The notes: generated by a model from the sequence alone, not told the origin. A DNA stretch of 64,000 nt from an uncultured Pseudoxanthomonas sp. (GCA_937975725.1 CALJUL010000042.1:26799-90798), one strand, 5' to 3'. Counted from the first letter of the stretch, positions 17,301 through 25,657 are shown. Program-made: numbers and translations.

Positions 17301-18062
17301 ATGAAACGCGCAAGACCTGGAGCCTTTGCGCTCCTGACGCTGGCACTGGCACTGGCACTGGCCAGCTTTCCCACACTCGCTCACGACCAACAGGCGCAAA
17401 AGCCCGGCTTCTTCAAGCAACTCGGCAACAGCCTTAAGAACGCCGGCCAAGAGATGGTCGGGGCCAAGCCTCGCTCGAGCACCCGGGCTCAGACGGGCCC
17501 GCTCTACACCCCGATCAGTGGTGCAGGCCGCATCAATGGGCTCTTTAAGGGTGAGGATCACCAAGCCGCCCAAATCGGCCGCCTGGACTGGCCCCGGGTC
17601 GCTCTTACCTTCCGAGAATGGGGTTCCAGCCTGCCTTGCTGGACCGTTGAAGCCCGGATCTGGACCAGCGCAACCGCATCCATCACCGAGACCTTTCAGG
17701 CTTGCGCCGATGCCCCGCTCATCATCCGGGACGATCTCGGCGAAGAAGCGGAACTCAACGACAACGCCCGCGCCAAGGCCACCACGGATGTGATGGTCGG
17801 CTTGCGAGTGCGCCCAGGGAAGCCGAACACCGGCGATCAGCGGACCACGGGGCCGAATCCTCCAAGGGAACCTTTCAACGTCCAGACGTCCCGCGATGGC
17901 GTGGCAGAGCAAGCCAGGAAGGTCGCGCTGAGCGTTGCCTGGGTCTCGGGCTACCTGCGAGCGGAGGACCTCTATCCGGGCCCCTCAGGAATCCTCACGC
18001 CATTCCGGGACACCCGGATGTGGATCGCGGGCTTCGACTCCGCCGGCAACCGCGACAAATGA
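17301..18062 (+). CDS. Hypothetical exported protein
   Basis: The 253-residue protein has an N-terminal signal peptide: KRAR, a hydrophobic core ALLTLALALALASF and a probable cut after LAHA-like residues near 28. The mature part has no motif that I recognise. Two cysteines (in LPCWTVEARIW and FQACADAP) could form a disulfide. It is first of three closely spaced plus-strand genes (exported protein, lipoprotein, membrane protein), so the products probably work together in the envelope. The palindrome upstream suggests control by the neighbouring XRE protein. Confidence 0.75.
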   Translation: MKRARPGAFALLTLALALALASFPTLAHDQQAQKPGFFKQLGNSLKNAGQEMVGAKPRSSTRAQTGPLYTPISGAGRINGLFKGEDHQAAQIGRLDWPRVALTFREWGSSLPCWTVEARIWTSATASITETFQACADAPLIIRDDLGEEAELNDNARAKATTDVMVGLRVRPGKPNTGDQRTTGPNPPREPFNVQTSRDGVAEQARKVALSVAWVSGYLRAEDLYPGPSGILTPFRDTRMWIAGFDSAGNRDK

Positions 18063-18097
18063 CTGCCCTGCCCTCAAAACTCACCAAGGAAGAGACT

Positions 18098-18421
18098 ATG
18101 ACCATCTTTCGCAACGCCGCCCTTACCATCGCTGCTGCACTCTCCCTGACCGCGTGCGGGAGTAAGCAGCCCTCCGACGCCGAAGCGAAGGCGGCGTTGA
18201 CGACCGAATTCGAACGCCTGATGGGCAGCGCCGTCCAAGTCCAAGACTTCCAGAACTTTGAAGTTCGAAATTGCCGCAAGGCCGAGTCGACCGATGACGT
18301 CGTGTGCGATCTGGGCGGTGCGATCGTCCTCAATATCGCTGGCACGCCGCAGACCCGTCCTTTCATTGAACCGGTGCGTTTTTCGAAAGCATCTGGCACC
18401 TGGACTGCGCACAAGCCCTGA
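18098..18421 (+). CDS. Small lipoprotein
   Basis: The 107-residue product starts at the ATG behind AAGGAAGAG. A signal peptide MTIFRNAALTIAAALSL is followed by a lipobox LTAC and GSKQPSDAEAKAALTTEFER. The mature part has two further cysteines (NCRKAE and VVCDLG), likely a disulfide. It begins 35 bases after the preceding exported protein and stops 7 bases before the membrane protein. The function is unknown; an immunity or exclusion role would fit a mobile element but is not shown. Confidence 0.78.
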   Translation: MTIFRNAALTIAAALSLTACGSKQPSDAEAKAALTTEFERLMGSAVQVQDFQNFEVRNCRKAESTDDVVCDLGGAIVLNIAGTPQTRPFIEPVRFSKASGTWTAHKP

Positions 18422-18428
18422 GGATCCC

Positions 18429-18908
18429 ATGACGACGACACGTTCATACGCGCACGTTGGTTGCGCTACGGTCCTGCTCGGCGGGGCCAGCCTAGTTTTC
18501 GCAGGTGGAGGCTTTGAGGCCATCCAGCAGGGGCATCCCCTCGGTTGGCTCGCCGTCGTGGGCGCAATCGGTCTCCTCCTGATTCTCGGCCTCCTATATT
18601 GGATCAGCTACCGCGCCTATCAGCGGCGGGACTGGATCGAACGACAGCCCTATTCCCACTTCGCACAGCAGGGGCTGAAGCGGGGTGGGTTCTGGAAGGG
18701 CTTCTTCGTCACCTGGGCCGTGGTGCTGGCCGCCCACGTGATGGCCATTCTCGGCATGGGATTTGCGCCAGCGCTTCCGTATCCCGAGCAAACAGGAGCG
18801 ATCTTCAGTGTGGTCACGCTAGCCTTGGTGCCGGCGCATCTGGTGGCGCCACTGCTCGCAGGCTCTGTTTTCAGCCTTCTACGGTCGACCTCCGTTCCCT
18901 GCCGCTAA
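18429..18908 (+). CDS. Hypothetical integral membrane protein
   Basis: The 159-residue protein has about four hydrophobic segments: residues 9-26, 37-58 (LGWLAVVGAIGLLLILGLLY), 97-117 and 125-150. It starts at the ATG behind GAGGATC, 7 bases after the lipoprotein stop. I do not recognise the family. The three-gene arrangement with an exported protein and a lipoprotein is conserved-looking operon structure. Confidence 0.7.
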   Translation: MTTTRSYAHVGCATVLLGGASLVFAGGGFEAIQQGHPLGWLAVVGAIGLLLILGLLYWISYRAYQRRDWIERQPYSHFAQQGLKRGGFWKGFFVTWAVVLAAHVMAILGMGFAPALPYPEQTGAIFSVVTLALVPAHLVAPLLAGSVFSLLRSTSVPCR

Positions 18909-19102
18909 TATCTCTGGGTTGTCGGCGCCATCCGATGTTACTGGATTAATTTATTAACTATAAGAGTATTTCGCTCGCAGTTTGACTTATGCAACCTGAT
19001 GGTTGAATCAGACTAGCTTACCAGGCACGAACGCTGCCTCTACACTCACCACCCGATATGGGCTCATAAAAATGAGTGGAATTTCACCACTCGTAATTGG
19101 CT

Positions 19103-19906
19103 CTAATCCGCATTCTCGCCGCGAAAGTAGCCGTGGCAATCCATGTTGAGGTAGCCGCCAGTTACCGCATCACGCGGACCCAATATGCCCGACAACGTGA
19201 AAGCGCGGTTATTCGAGTGCTTGACGTCGTAGTGAAATCCATCGTCACAGCAATTTGAGTATTTCCACCTTCGAGGGAATGGTGCCGCGCCATGTCGCGG
19301 CCCACGATGGTCAAAGATAAGCCCATCATCGTTGACCCACTGTTGTCGGCTCGCATGATGTCCACTTCCTGGAACCGCGCGCTTATATCTCCCTGAAAAA
19401 CGCTCAATCAACTCGACTGCATCGCGCACGGCATTAGGGGCATTGTAGGCCTCGCACGCAGCCCAAATGTTCAGACGCCTATCATGCCCAAACCCGCATT
19501 GCGGGAGGATTAAAGCATCCGCAACTACGCTCGGCTTAACCTGCGCCGCCCATTGCTCTTCCTCCTCCAGAATAGGCTGCAGTGTAGCCACCCAGCCAGC
19601 AAATCGGTCACGCCTGGCAGCGACCAGGTCTGCGTTTGAGAGCCAGCGGAAACGAAAATGGCATCTGATCTGCGCCGAGATCTCCGCACGCCGATCGCCG
19701 TCTTCTGAGACGGCTAGAACATGTGCTTGAGGTGACTGGGCTGCAGCGTCCAGAACACGCTTGATGCTACGGAATCCAAGTAGTGGGCGTGGCTCATCCG
19801 ACACGAGATAAGTGGCATCCCACCCTGCACGGATGAGACCATCGGCGCGCCTTTCCATCTCTCGGACTTGGTCTCGCTTGAAGCCGGCTACCACGAGCAG
19901 TGGCAT
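19103..19906 (-). CDS. Hypothetical protein, second gene of an unrecognised pair
   Basis: The 267-residue protein begins MPLLVVAGFKRDQVREMERR, a beta strand then helix that could start a Rossmann-like fold. The C-terminal third is rich in His, Asn, Cys and Asp (GSGHHASRQQWVNDDGLIFD, then SNCCDDGFHYDVKHSNNRAF, then NMDCHGYF), which suggests a metal- or substrate-binding site. I cannot name a family. It starts 4 bases after the stop of the gene upstream, so the two form a bicistronic unit. The GC content is below that of the backbone. Confidence 0.65.
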   Translation of the reverse strand: MPLLVVAGFKRDQVREMERRADGLIRAGWDATYLVSDEPRPLLGFRSIKRVLDAAAQSPQAHVLAVSEDGDRRAEISAQIRCHFRFRWLSNADLVAARRDRFAGWVATLQPILEEEEQWAAQVKPSVVADALILPQCGFGHDRRLNIWAACEAYNAPNAVRDAVELIERFSGRYKRAVPGSGHHASRQQWVNDDGLIFDHRGPRHGAAPFPRRWKYSNCCDDGFHYDVKHSNNRAFTLSGILGPRDAVTGGYLNMDCHGYFRGENAD

Positions 19907-19909
19907 TGC

Positions 19910-20770
19910 CTATTTCCTCGTAACACCGATCAGTTTTAGCACGACATCGAGCGGCACAGATACACGTTTGATGTCATCCTCGCTGAGAGCAGAAAGAAGC
20001 AATTCAGATGCAAATCGCCGCTGCCGATCAGACATCTCAGACCCAATCGCTACTCGCTCATCGGACGTTGTGCCATCAGCCGTGCTTGTCAACCAAGTTG
20101 ACTGAAAGGGAATGTTGTTCCCGGCGGCCCAACTACGAAGAACCTCAGTGAGCTGTTGAGTGCGAAAATCATGCCACTGCGGCCGTAGTCTCTGCTCGTT
20201 GACTACGCGTAAGAAATCGGCAATAGGCGTAGATGTAGTTAATGATGCTAACAATGCATCCCTTGCGGCCCCCGACTGGTTTTCGGCGAATGGTGCTGCG
20301 CGCGCAACAAGCACCTCGAAACTCGTCGGAGGAAGCGGGATCGCACCGTCGGGCGCGACGTCACCCGCGAGCATACCAATGACGGCGTCGCTTGCTGGGT
20401 CGTAGTAAAAAAGCTTATCGCTAACAAATGTCAGCGCCGCAAACAAGTCGCGCCTGATTCCTGGTTTGGCTTGCCGAGCAGATGAAGCGCCTTCCGCAAG
20501 CAATGCGGGCCGATCAGCCGGCGCTACGAGTAGATCTGCCCCAGGGACTTCAAGCTTTACCAAGCGACCAGCAGCTTCAAGCTTGGTTAAAATCTTGCTG
20601 AATTTCTTCCGCGCCAAAGTCGCTGGCGGCGCATGATTCTCAACCTTCGCAACTCTCAACACTTCCGAGGACAGGCCCGCACCTGTTGGAGCGTTGCCGC
20701 GCTGATCTACCAAGTCGTGCAAGCAACGAACGATCAAATCCATCCATTGCGCTTCGGTAAGCGTGGTCAT
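19910..20770 (-). CDS. Hypothetical protein with an N-terminal winged-helix-like domain
   Basis: In this 286-residue protein, residues about 5-85 have the rhythm of a LOTUS/OST-HTH or related winged helix: a helix WMDLIVRCLHDLV, GAGLSSEVLRVAK, then KKFSKILTKLEAAGRLVKLE and GADLLVAP. That resemblance is by eye and weak. The rest is mainly helical with no motif that I know. It is the first gene of a two-gene unit with the 267-residue protein. A nucleic-acid-binding partner of an effector is one possibility; there is no direct evidence. Confidence 0.65.
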   Translation of the reverse strand: MTTLTEAQWMDLIVRCLHDLVDQRGNAPTGAGLSSEVLRVAKVENHAPPATLARKKFSKILTKLEAAGRLVKLEVPGADLLVAPADRPALLAEGASSARQAKPGIRRDLFAALTFVSDKLFYYDPASDAVIGMLAGDVAPDGAIPLPPTSFEVLVARAAPFAENQSGAARDALLASLTTSTPIADFLRVVNEQRLRPQWHDFRTQQLTEVLRSWAAGNNIPFQSTWLTSTADGTTSDERVAIGSEMSDRQRRFASELLLSALSEDDIKRVSVPLDVVLKLIGVTRK

Positions 20771-21065
20771 GCTATCCCCTTAAATGCAGAAGGAGAGCAT
20801 AGGCTCCCCTTCCGATTATTCCTTTATTGTAATCACTCATCTACCCATAGGGGGTGTTGCTCGCGTTTTCATCTAGCGAGAGACGAGGATCTCGCTAGGA
20901 ACTTCCGCGCACCAAGCCCAGGAACCTTCCGCCCTGCAAAGCACGCCGTAGCGCATTGGCTCTGCCTGTCAGAATTGAGACAAGTCTATTGATGAATCGG
21001 TAGACCCGCAAGCAGGCGGCGGCTTGTCGAGACGACCCCGAGTCTCACCACCCAATGAGATGACC

Positions 21066-21461
21066 TCAGCCCGGGAACTTTGGGAACTTCTCGCCAGGGT
21101 GCCGAGCCTTCCATTCTTTGTAGGCCGCAGTCCCTTCCCATGCGGTAAAGGACCTCGGCGGACGACCGCGGCCGGTCCACGTTTCTTGAGTGTGTGGCAA
21201 CCAATACTTGGGGGCGACCTCTTTGGTTCCCACTTCCTTCTTGGCCTTTGCCGAGCCATTCACACCCACGGCTGCCACAACCTCGCTTTTCTGCTTGGCA
21301 CTGAAATGCTGGCTGTATTGGCCCAACAAGTTCAAGACCTCGGCGAAGGCATCGGCCGCTTGCTGTTGGCGGAGCTGGCTCTCTTGTTCCTCGAGCTTCC
21401 GGAGTTCTTCCTCCAGCTTGGCTTTAGCGGTGGCGATGGAATCCAGGGTGGGCTTGCTCAT
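21066..21461 (-). CDS. H-NS-family nucleoid protein
   Basis: The 131-residue protein starts at the ATG with AGGAAGG 6 bases ahead. The N-terminal coiled coil (about residues 8-45, rich in Glu and Gln) is the oligomerisation part. The C-terminal WTGRGRPPRSFTAW followed by AAYKEW matches the H-NS DNA-binding motif class (W-x-G-x-G-R-x-P). Island-borne H-NS-like proteins often silence the AT-rich genes they travel with. A hairpin-forming repeat in its leader suggests self-control. Confidence 0.9.
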   Translation of the reverse strand: MSKPTLDSIATAKAKLEEELRKLEEQESQLRQQQAADAFAEVLNLLGQYSQHFSAKQKSEVVAAVGVNGSAKAKKEVGTKEVAPKYWLPHTQETWTGRGRPPRSFTAWEGTAAYKEWKARHPGEKFPKFPG

Positions 21462-21485
21462 CAATACCTTCCTTTCTATCTGGCG

Positions 21486-21503
21486 CTCATTGAATGCAAT
21501 GAG
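21486..21503. promoter_or_regulatory. Inverted repeat in the hns-like leader
   Basis: CTCATTG-AATG-CAATGAG is a perfect 7-bp inverted repeat, 25 bases upstream of the hns-like start. Nearby, GCGAATGCC occurs twice (about 21508 and 21528). It is a possible operator in the divergent region shared with the gene at 21593. Confidence 0.5.
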
Positions 21504-21592
21504 AATGGCGAATGCCTTGAATGTTAGCGAATGCCGCTTGACTATTTGATATTACGTCTTAGCTTCCGTGAAATTCCAATCCTACCCCACCC

Positions 21593-22114
21593 GTGAAGAA
21601 CGCTGAACTTATTTCTCACTTGTCAAGGCTTGGAATAGCGATCAAGAGACGTGGAGGCCCTGATTCCGGCTGGACATCATCACATATCGACCGCCCCGAG
21701 AAGGTCAGCCACTTCAATTCAAAGAGAGAGCTTCTAATATATTGGAAGAACAAGTCATTTGAGAGGGCGGCCACTCGTCAAAGAGTAACCACGCTGGTTG
21801 GACTCATGGACCAGCTAAGCCAAAGCGAAATTCGCGCTATAGCAAATTGGCTATTCGGGGGCGCTAAGAATTACCCTCGCGGACTCTCAAGGCTGCACTT
21901 TCTGGCCCCCCACGCAGAGCCAATAGAAGACTGGATGTCTGCCGTAGAGAATCTCTCTGAAAGACATGGCCCAATTTCTAACGACTGGACCAAGTCAATC
22001 TACCGCGATGAAATCCTTAGAGACCGACGCGCCAGAGAGCTACTATTGAAGGCCCTCCGAGCCAGCGAGCATGGCAATGCCGTCACCCGCCCCATTGATC
22101 GTCGATCACCTTGA
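21593..22114 (+). CDS. Hypothetical protein, first gene of a putative restriction-like pair
   Basis: This 173-residue product uses a GTG start (VKNAELISHLSRLG). It is basic in the N-terminal half (IAIKRRGGPDSGW, then KRELLIYWKNKSFERAATRQR) and mostly helical after that. I know no family for it. It overlaps the start of the next gene by 44 bases in another frame, a strong sign of translational coupling. Codon use is AT-richer than in backbone genes. Confidence 0.65.
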   Translation: MKNAELISHLSRLGIAIKRRGGPDSGWTSSHIDRPEKVSHFNSKRELLIYWKNKSFERAATRQRVTTLVGLMDQLSQSEIRAIANWLFGGAKNYPRGLSRLHFLAPHAEPIEDWMSAVENLSERHGPISNDWTKSIYRDEILRDRRARELLLKALRASEHGNAVTRPIDRRSP

Positions 22115-23030
22115 TGAGTTTGGCATCAAGGCTTATTCAAACTTCCTAGGGGCCGCATTTCAACTGGCGGTCGTCGAGCTCTCCGCCTCAAACTTGCACA
22201 GCTCTTTAGACGAGGAATCCATAACTGGCGCACTCTTGGGGGCATTTGCAGTTGCGACACCAATATGCGCTTCTGCGTTCTCCGTTCCCTATGGAATATC
22301 GTCTTCATGGGTGAGGTATAGCAAAAACTTAACTAATGGAATGGCGGAGAAAGACACCGGCGCTGACTTTGCTTTGCTGATCAGACTTGACACGGAAAGA
22401 TCGCGGCTAGCTATCTTTCAAGCTAAGAAGAGCGAATCCATGGTCGGAAGCTTTGACGTATCGTCAGACTCTCCGAAAACAACAAGCCGCCCTAGAGTCG
22501 AGAAGCAGTTCACACGACTGAAAGATTTCAGTATCTCAATACTTGAAGAGAGGACTCGCAGAAGGAAACTCTCGGGTCCCGTAGCATCTCAACCATCGGG
22601 TATCGAATCGCTTCAGTGGTCTCATTACCTCGTATACGGGCACGGTAGCTTCCATTGCTGCCCACTCTCATCTCTAACAGATGTGGACGAGGCAATAAGC
22701 TCAAGTTCACCACTTTCAACCGTAAAACTAGGCCATCGAGAGCATTTCGGCTTTGCGGAAATGCTGAATCGAGGTGCGGATACTACTAGCCCCTCCGCCC
22801 TTGGCTGGCTGAATTTGAATAATCTGACGACAACTAAGCGCGCCGTGGTCGAGGCTAGTAGGCACTTTACGGTCTATGAAGCCAGTGCTTGCCCCGAACT
22901 TGCCCTGAAGGCAGTCCTATCCAATGAGCGCGATCCGCTTCCGAGAGGCCTGCTAGTTAAGCGGGCGCGCCAAGGTTTGAGACGCAAGACACCGCACAAG
23001 CCAGGATCGCATCAAGGACCTTGCGCGTAG
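22071..23030 (+). CDS. Putative PD-(D/E)XK nuclease
   Basis: This 319-residue protein has E49 in a helix, followed by EKDTGADFALLI (D99) and RLAIFQAKKSE (Q117, K119). The trio E, GAD and QAK is the active-site signature of Mrr-like and other PD-(D/E)XK restriction-type nucleases. The C-terminal 180 residues are not recognised. It is coupled to the 173-residue protein upstream, so a two-component defence or restriction system is plausible. No methyltransferase accompanies it, which argues against a classic restriction-modification pair. Confidence 0.72.
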   Translation: MAMPSPAPLIVDHLDEFGIKAYSNFLGAAFQLAVVELSASNLHSSLDEESITGALLGAFAVATPICASAFSVPYGISSSWVRYSKNLTNGMAEKDTGADFALLIRLDTERSRLAIFQAKKSESMVGSFDVSSDSPKTTSRPRVEKQFTRLKDFSISILEERTRRRKLSGPVASQPSGIESLQWSHYLVYGHGSFHCCPLSSLTDVDEAISSSSPLSTVKLGHREHFGFAEMLNRGADTTSPSALGWLNLNNLTTTKRAVVEASRHFTVYEASACPELALKAVLSNERDPLPRGLLVKRARQGLRRKTPHKPGSHQGPCA

Positions 23031-23217
23031 CCATTCTCAGAAACGGCTGCCAGCTCTCTCGGGAAGGGAGGCCTCCTCTCGAACAACTGCCGATCTTGCC
23101 TGGACTAGCGGTTTGATCGAACCAACCGCTACAATGGCCGCACACAAGACAGGACACATCCTGGGCTTGCGTTCTGCCGGGAGCGGCGGGGATTCGGGGT
23201 CAAGTCGACCCGACTTT

Positions 23218-23231
23218 CCTCTCTCCGCCAG
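23218..23231 (+). repeat. Right attachment-site repeat (attR core)
   Basis: This is an identical copy of the 14-bp repeat at the tRNA-Ser 3' end. It is not part of a complete tRNA here: the upstream sequence does not form a T arm. Confidence 0.85.
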
Positions 23232-23237
23232 ATACTA

Positions 23238-23272
23238 AAGAAAGCCCTTGAATTTCAAGGGCTTTCTTTTTC
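23238..23272 (+). terminator. Original tRNA-Ser terminator, displaced beyond attR
   Basis: A 13-bp stem (AAGAAAGCCCTTG/CAAGGGCTTTCTT) with a 5-base loop precedes TTTTTC. It starts 7 bases after the attachment repeat, the distance expected for the native tRNA terminator. Confidence 0.8.
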
Positions 23273-23417
23273 TGCGATCCCGGCATGTCCTTCAGCGCAC
23301 CATCGGCTGCTGGCCGGCCCCGGACACCAGGGCCTTGGAACCCCGTCGCCACGGCCAAAGCCGTAGCGCCGCCACCTCGCAAGCATCGGAGCATCATTAG
23401 CGCGATCGGATCCGGGA

Positions 23418-24545
23418 TCAGGCATCCGCTCTGAGGAATGCCGGCATTTCCTCGCCGGCGAGGACCGCGGCAAGCGTCTCGTCCGCTTCCACGATGGGAA
23501 TGCATCGCTCCAGGTACCAGTCGCGGTTGTAATAGCTTTGCGCATAGCGGTCGCCGCTGTCGCACAGGATCGTGACGATCGACCCGCGCCGGCCTTCGTT
23601 GCGCATCCGATGCGCGGCCGCCAGCACGCCGACGAAGTTGGTGCCGGTCGAACCGCCCACGCGGCGCCCCAGGACCGCGCTGACGTACCGCATGGCCGCC
23701 AGCGAGAGCGCGTCCGGCACCTTGACCATCGCATCGATGCAGCCGGGAATGAAGCTGGGCTCGACCTTCGGCCGGCCGATGCCTTCCACCCGGCTGCCGC
23801 TGCATACGGCGATGTCGCGGTACCGTTCGCCAGCGAGGGCGGCGCGGTAGCCGTCGAAGAAGGCGGAAGTCTCCGGGTCCGCACACAGGATGCGCGTGTT
23901 GTGTCGGCGGTAGCGGACGTATCTGCCCAGGGTCGCGGCGGTGCCGCCGGTACCGGGACTGCAGACGATCCAGGCCGGTATCGGATTCGGTTCCGATTCC
24001 ATCTGCCGGAAGATGGATTCGGCGATGTTGTTGTTCGCCCGCCAGTCGGTCGCGCGCTCGGCATAGGTGAACTGGTCCATGAAATGGCCGCCGGTCTCGC
24101 GCGCCAGCCGCACCGATGCGCCGTGGAGATCGGAGGCGTTCTCCACCAGGTGGCAACGGCCGCCGTGGAACTGGATGGCGGCGATCTTCTCGGGCGACGT
24201 GCCCCGCGGCATGACGGCGATGAACGGCAATCCCAGCAAGCGGGCGAAATACGCCTCCGAAACCGCGGTCGAGCCGCTGGACGCTTCGACGACCGTGCTG
24301 CCCTCGTGCAACCAGCCGTTGGCCAGCGCATACAGGAACAACGAGCGCGCAAGGCGGTGCTTGAGGCTGCCTGTGGGATGGCTGGACTCGTCCTTGAGGT
24401 AGAGATCGATGCCCGGGAACCCCGGCAGCGGCATCGGGATCAGGTGGGTATCAGCCGAGCGGTTGAAGTCGGCTTCGACGATCGCGACCGCCCTTGCCGT
24501 CCAGTCGCGGCGGTCCGGGGCCTCCTGCATCGGCTGAATGTTCAA
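23418..24545 (-). CDS. PLP-dependent cysteine synthase-family protein (Cds1-like L-cysteine desulfhydrase)
   Basis: The product has about 375 residues. The sequence SADTHLIPMPLPGFPGIDLY, the PLP-lysine block SSHPTGSLKHRLARSLFLY and the phosphate-binding ASSGSTAVSEAYFARLLGLP match the mycobacterial Cds1 type of fold-type II enzymes, which release sulfide from cysteine. GTGGTAATLG and GSTGTN are further cofactor-binding loops. I prefer a TTG start (LNIQP) because AGGAG lies 7 bases ahead; the next ATG is 5 codons in. It is the last gene of the minus-strand block, 143 bases after ligC, so it may or may not share that operon. Confidence 0.85.
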   Translation of the reverse strand: MNIQPMQEAPDRRDWTARAVAIVEADFNRSADTHLIPMPLPGFPGIDLYLKDESSHPTGSLKHRLARSLFLYALANGWLHEGSTVVEASSGSTAVSEAYFARLLGLPFIAVMPRGTSPEKIAAIQFHGGRCHLVENASDLHGASVRLARETGGHFMDQFTYAERATDWRANNNIAESIFRQMESEPNPIPAWIVCSPGTGGTAATLGRYVRYRRHNTRILCADPETSAFFDGYRAALAGERYRDIAVCSGSRVEGIGRPKVEPSFIPGCIDAMVKVPDALSLAAMRYVSAVLGRRVGGSTGTNFVGVLAAAHRMRNEGRRGSIVTILCDSGDRYAQSYYNRDWYLERCIPIVEADETLAAVLAGEEMPAFLRADA

Positions 24546-24688
24546 CTCTCGTCTCCTGCTACCGTGCGCGTCCGGCACGGCCATGCGGCCCACGGAGGCG
24601 AACGTCTGGCGATGGTCCGGTCCCGCGCTGGTCCTGCCCGGCCGCAGCGGCGGAGGTATGACGCCAGCTCGACCATGCGGCAACGTGG

Positions 24689-25642
24689 TCAGCGCAACTG
24701 CTTCTCGAGCCGGTCCAGCACGCGATAGCAGGGCAGCACCTGCGCCACGCTCGCGTTCGGCTCGCGGCCCTCGCGGATCGCGGCGAAGAACTCGCGGTCC
24801 TGCAACTCGATGCCGTTCATCGACACGTCGACGTGGCTCACGTCGATCTTCTCTTCCCGGCCGTCGACCAGATCGTCGTAGCGCGCGATGTACGTGCCGC
24901 TGTCGCCGATGTAGCGGAAGAAGGTGCCGAGCGGGCCGTCGTTGTTGAACGACAGGCTCAACGTGCAGATCGCGCCGGTGCTGCTCTTGAGCTGGATCGA
25001 CATGTCCATGGCGATGCCGAGCACCGGATGGATCGGCCCCTGCAGCGCGTTGGCCGCAACGATCTCGCCGCCGCTCTGGTAAGCGAACAGGTCGACCGTG
25101 TGCGCGGCGTGGTGCCAGAGCAGATGGTCGGTCCAACTGCGCGGCTGGCCGAGCGCGTTCATGTTGGTTCGGCGGAAAAAATAGGTCTGCACGTCCATCT
25201 GCTGCAACGCGAACTCGCCCGCCGCGATCTTCCCGTGGAGGTACTGGTGGCTGGGATTGAAGCGCCGCGTGTGGCCGCACATCGCGATCTTGCCGGTCCG
25301 CTCCTGCATCGCGACCACGGCTTCCGCGTCGGCCAGGCTGTCGGCCAGCGGAATCTCGACCTGCACGTGCTTGCCGGCCCGGAGGCAGGCGATGGCCTGC
25401 GCGGCGTGCATCTGCGTCGGCGTGCACAGGATTACCGCGTCGATCTCCGGCCGGGCCAGGGAGTCGGCGAGGTCGGTCGCGACGTGCGCGATCCCGTACT
25501 TGCGCGCGACCTCCTCGGTCTTCTCCCGCTCGCGGCCGACCAGCGAGACGACTTCGACGCCGTCGATGTTCGCCATGGCGTCGAGATGCTTGATGCCGAA
25601 GGCGCCGGCACCGGCCAGCGCCACCTTGATGGATCTGCTCAT
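24689..25642 (-). CDS. ligC: 4-carboxy-2-hydroxymuconate-6-semialdehyde dehydrogenase
   Basis: This 317-residue Gfo/Idh/MocA oxidoreductase begins at MSRSIKVALAGAGAFGIKHL. The GAGAFG nucleotide loop and the following DGVEVVSLVGRE closely follow Sphingobium LigC. In the protocatechuate 4,5-cleavage pathway it oxidises the ring-cleavage product, in its hemiacetal form, to 2-pyrone-4,6-dicarboxylate with NAD(P). The conserved EIPLADS and CGHTRRFNPSHQYL blocks are present. It follows ligB by 15 bases, in line with a ligI-ligA-ligB-ligC order. Confidence 0.93.
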   Translation of the reverse strand: MSRSIKVALAGAGAFGIKHLDAMANIDGVEVVSLVGREREKTEEVARKYGIAHVATDLADSLARPEIDAVILCTPTQMHAAQAIACLRAGKHVQVEIPLADSLADAEAVVAMQERTGKIAMCGHTRRFNPSHQYLHGKIAAGEFALQQMDVQTYFFRRTNMNALGQPRSWTDHLLWHHAAHTVDLFAYQSGGEIVAANALQGPIHPVLGIAMDMSIQLKSSTGAICTLSLSFNNDGPLGTFFRYIGDSGTYIARYDDLVDGREEKIDVSHVDVSMNGIELQDREFFAAIREGREPNASVAQVLPCYRVLDRLEKQLR

Positions 25643-25657
25643 GCGGTGAATCTCCAC

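Larger units (their letters stand above)
3816..23231. mobile_element. Genomic island / integrative mobilizable element in tRNA-Ser(GGA)
   Basis: The boundaries are a 14-bp direct repeat (CCTCTCTCCGCCAG) at the tRNA 3' end and at 23218-23231. Immediately inside the left end is a tyrosine integrase frame. Inside are a MobQ relaxase with an IncQ-like oriT, a second integrase, an H-NS-like protein, regulators with palindromic operators and several candidate defence genes, many of them AT-richer than the backbone. No type IV secretion genes are present, so transfer would need a helper conjugative element. The native tRNA terminator appears to have been pushed to 23238-23268, and the island supplies its own at 3835-3863. 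Confidence 0.88.

Noticed and set aside
23150..23231. A second tRNA or tmRNA 3' end at the right boundary
   Set aside because: Sequence before CCTCTCTCCGCCAG does not form a T arm or any tRNA-like fold; it is only the attachment repeat.
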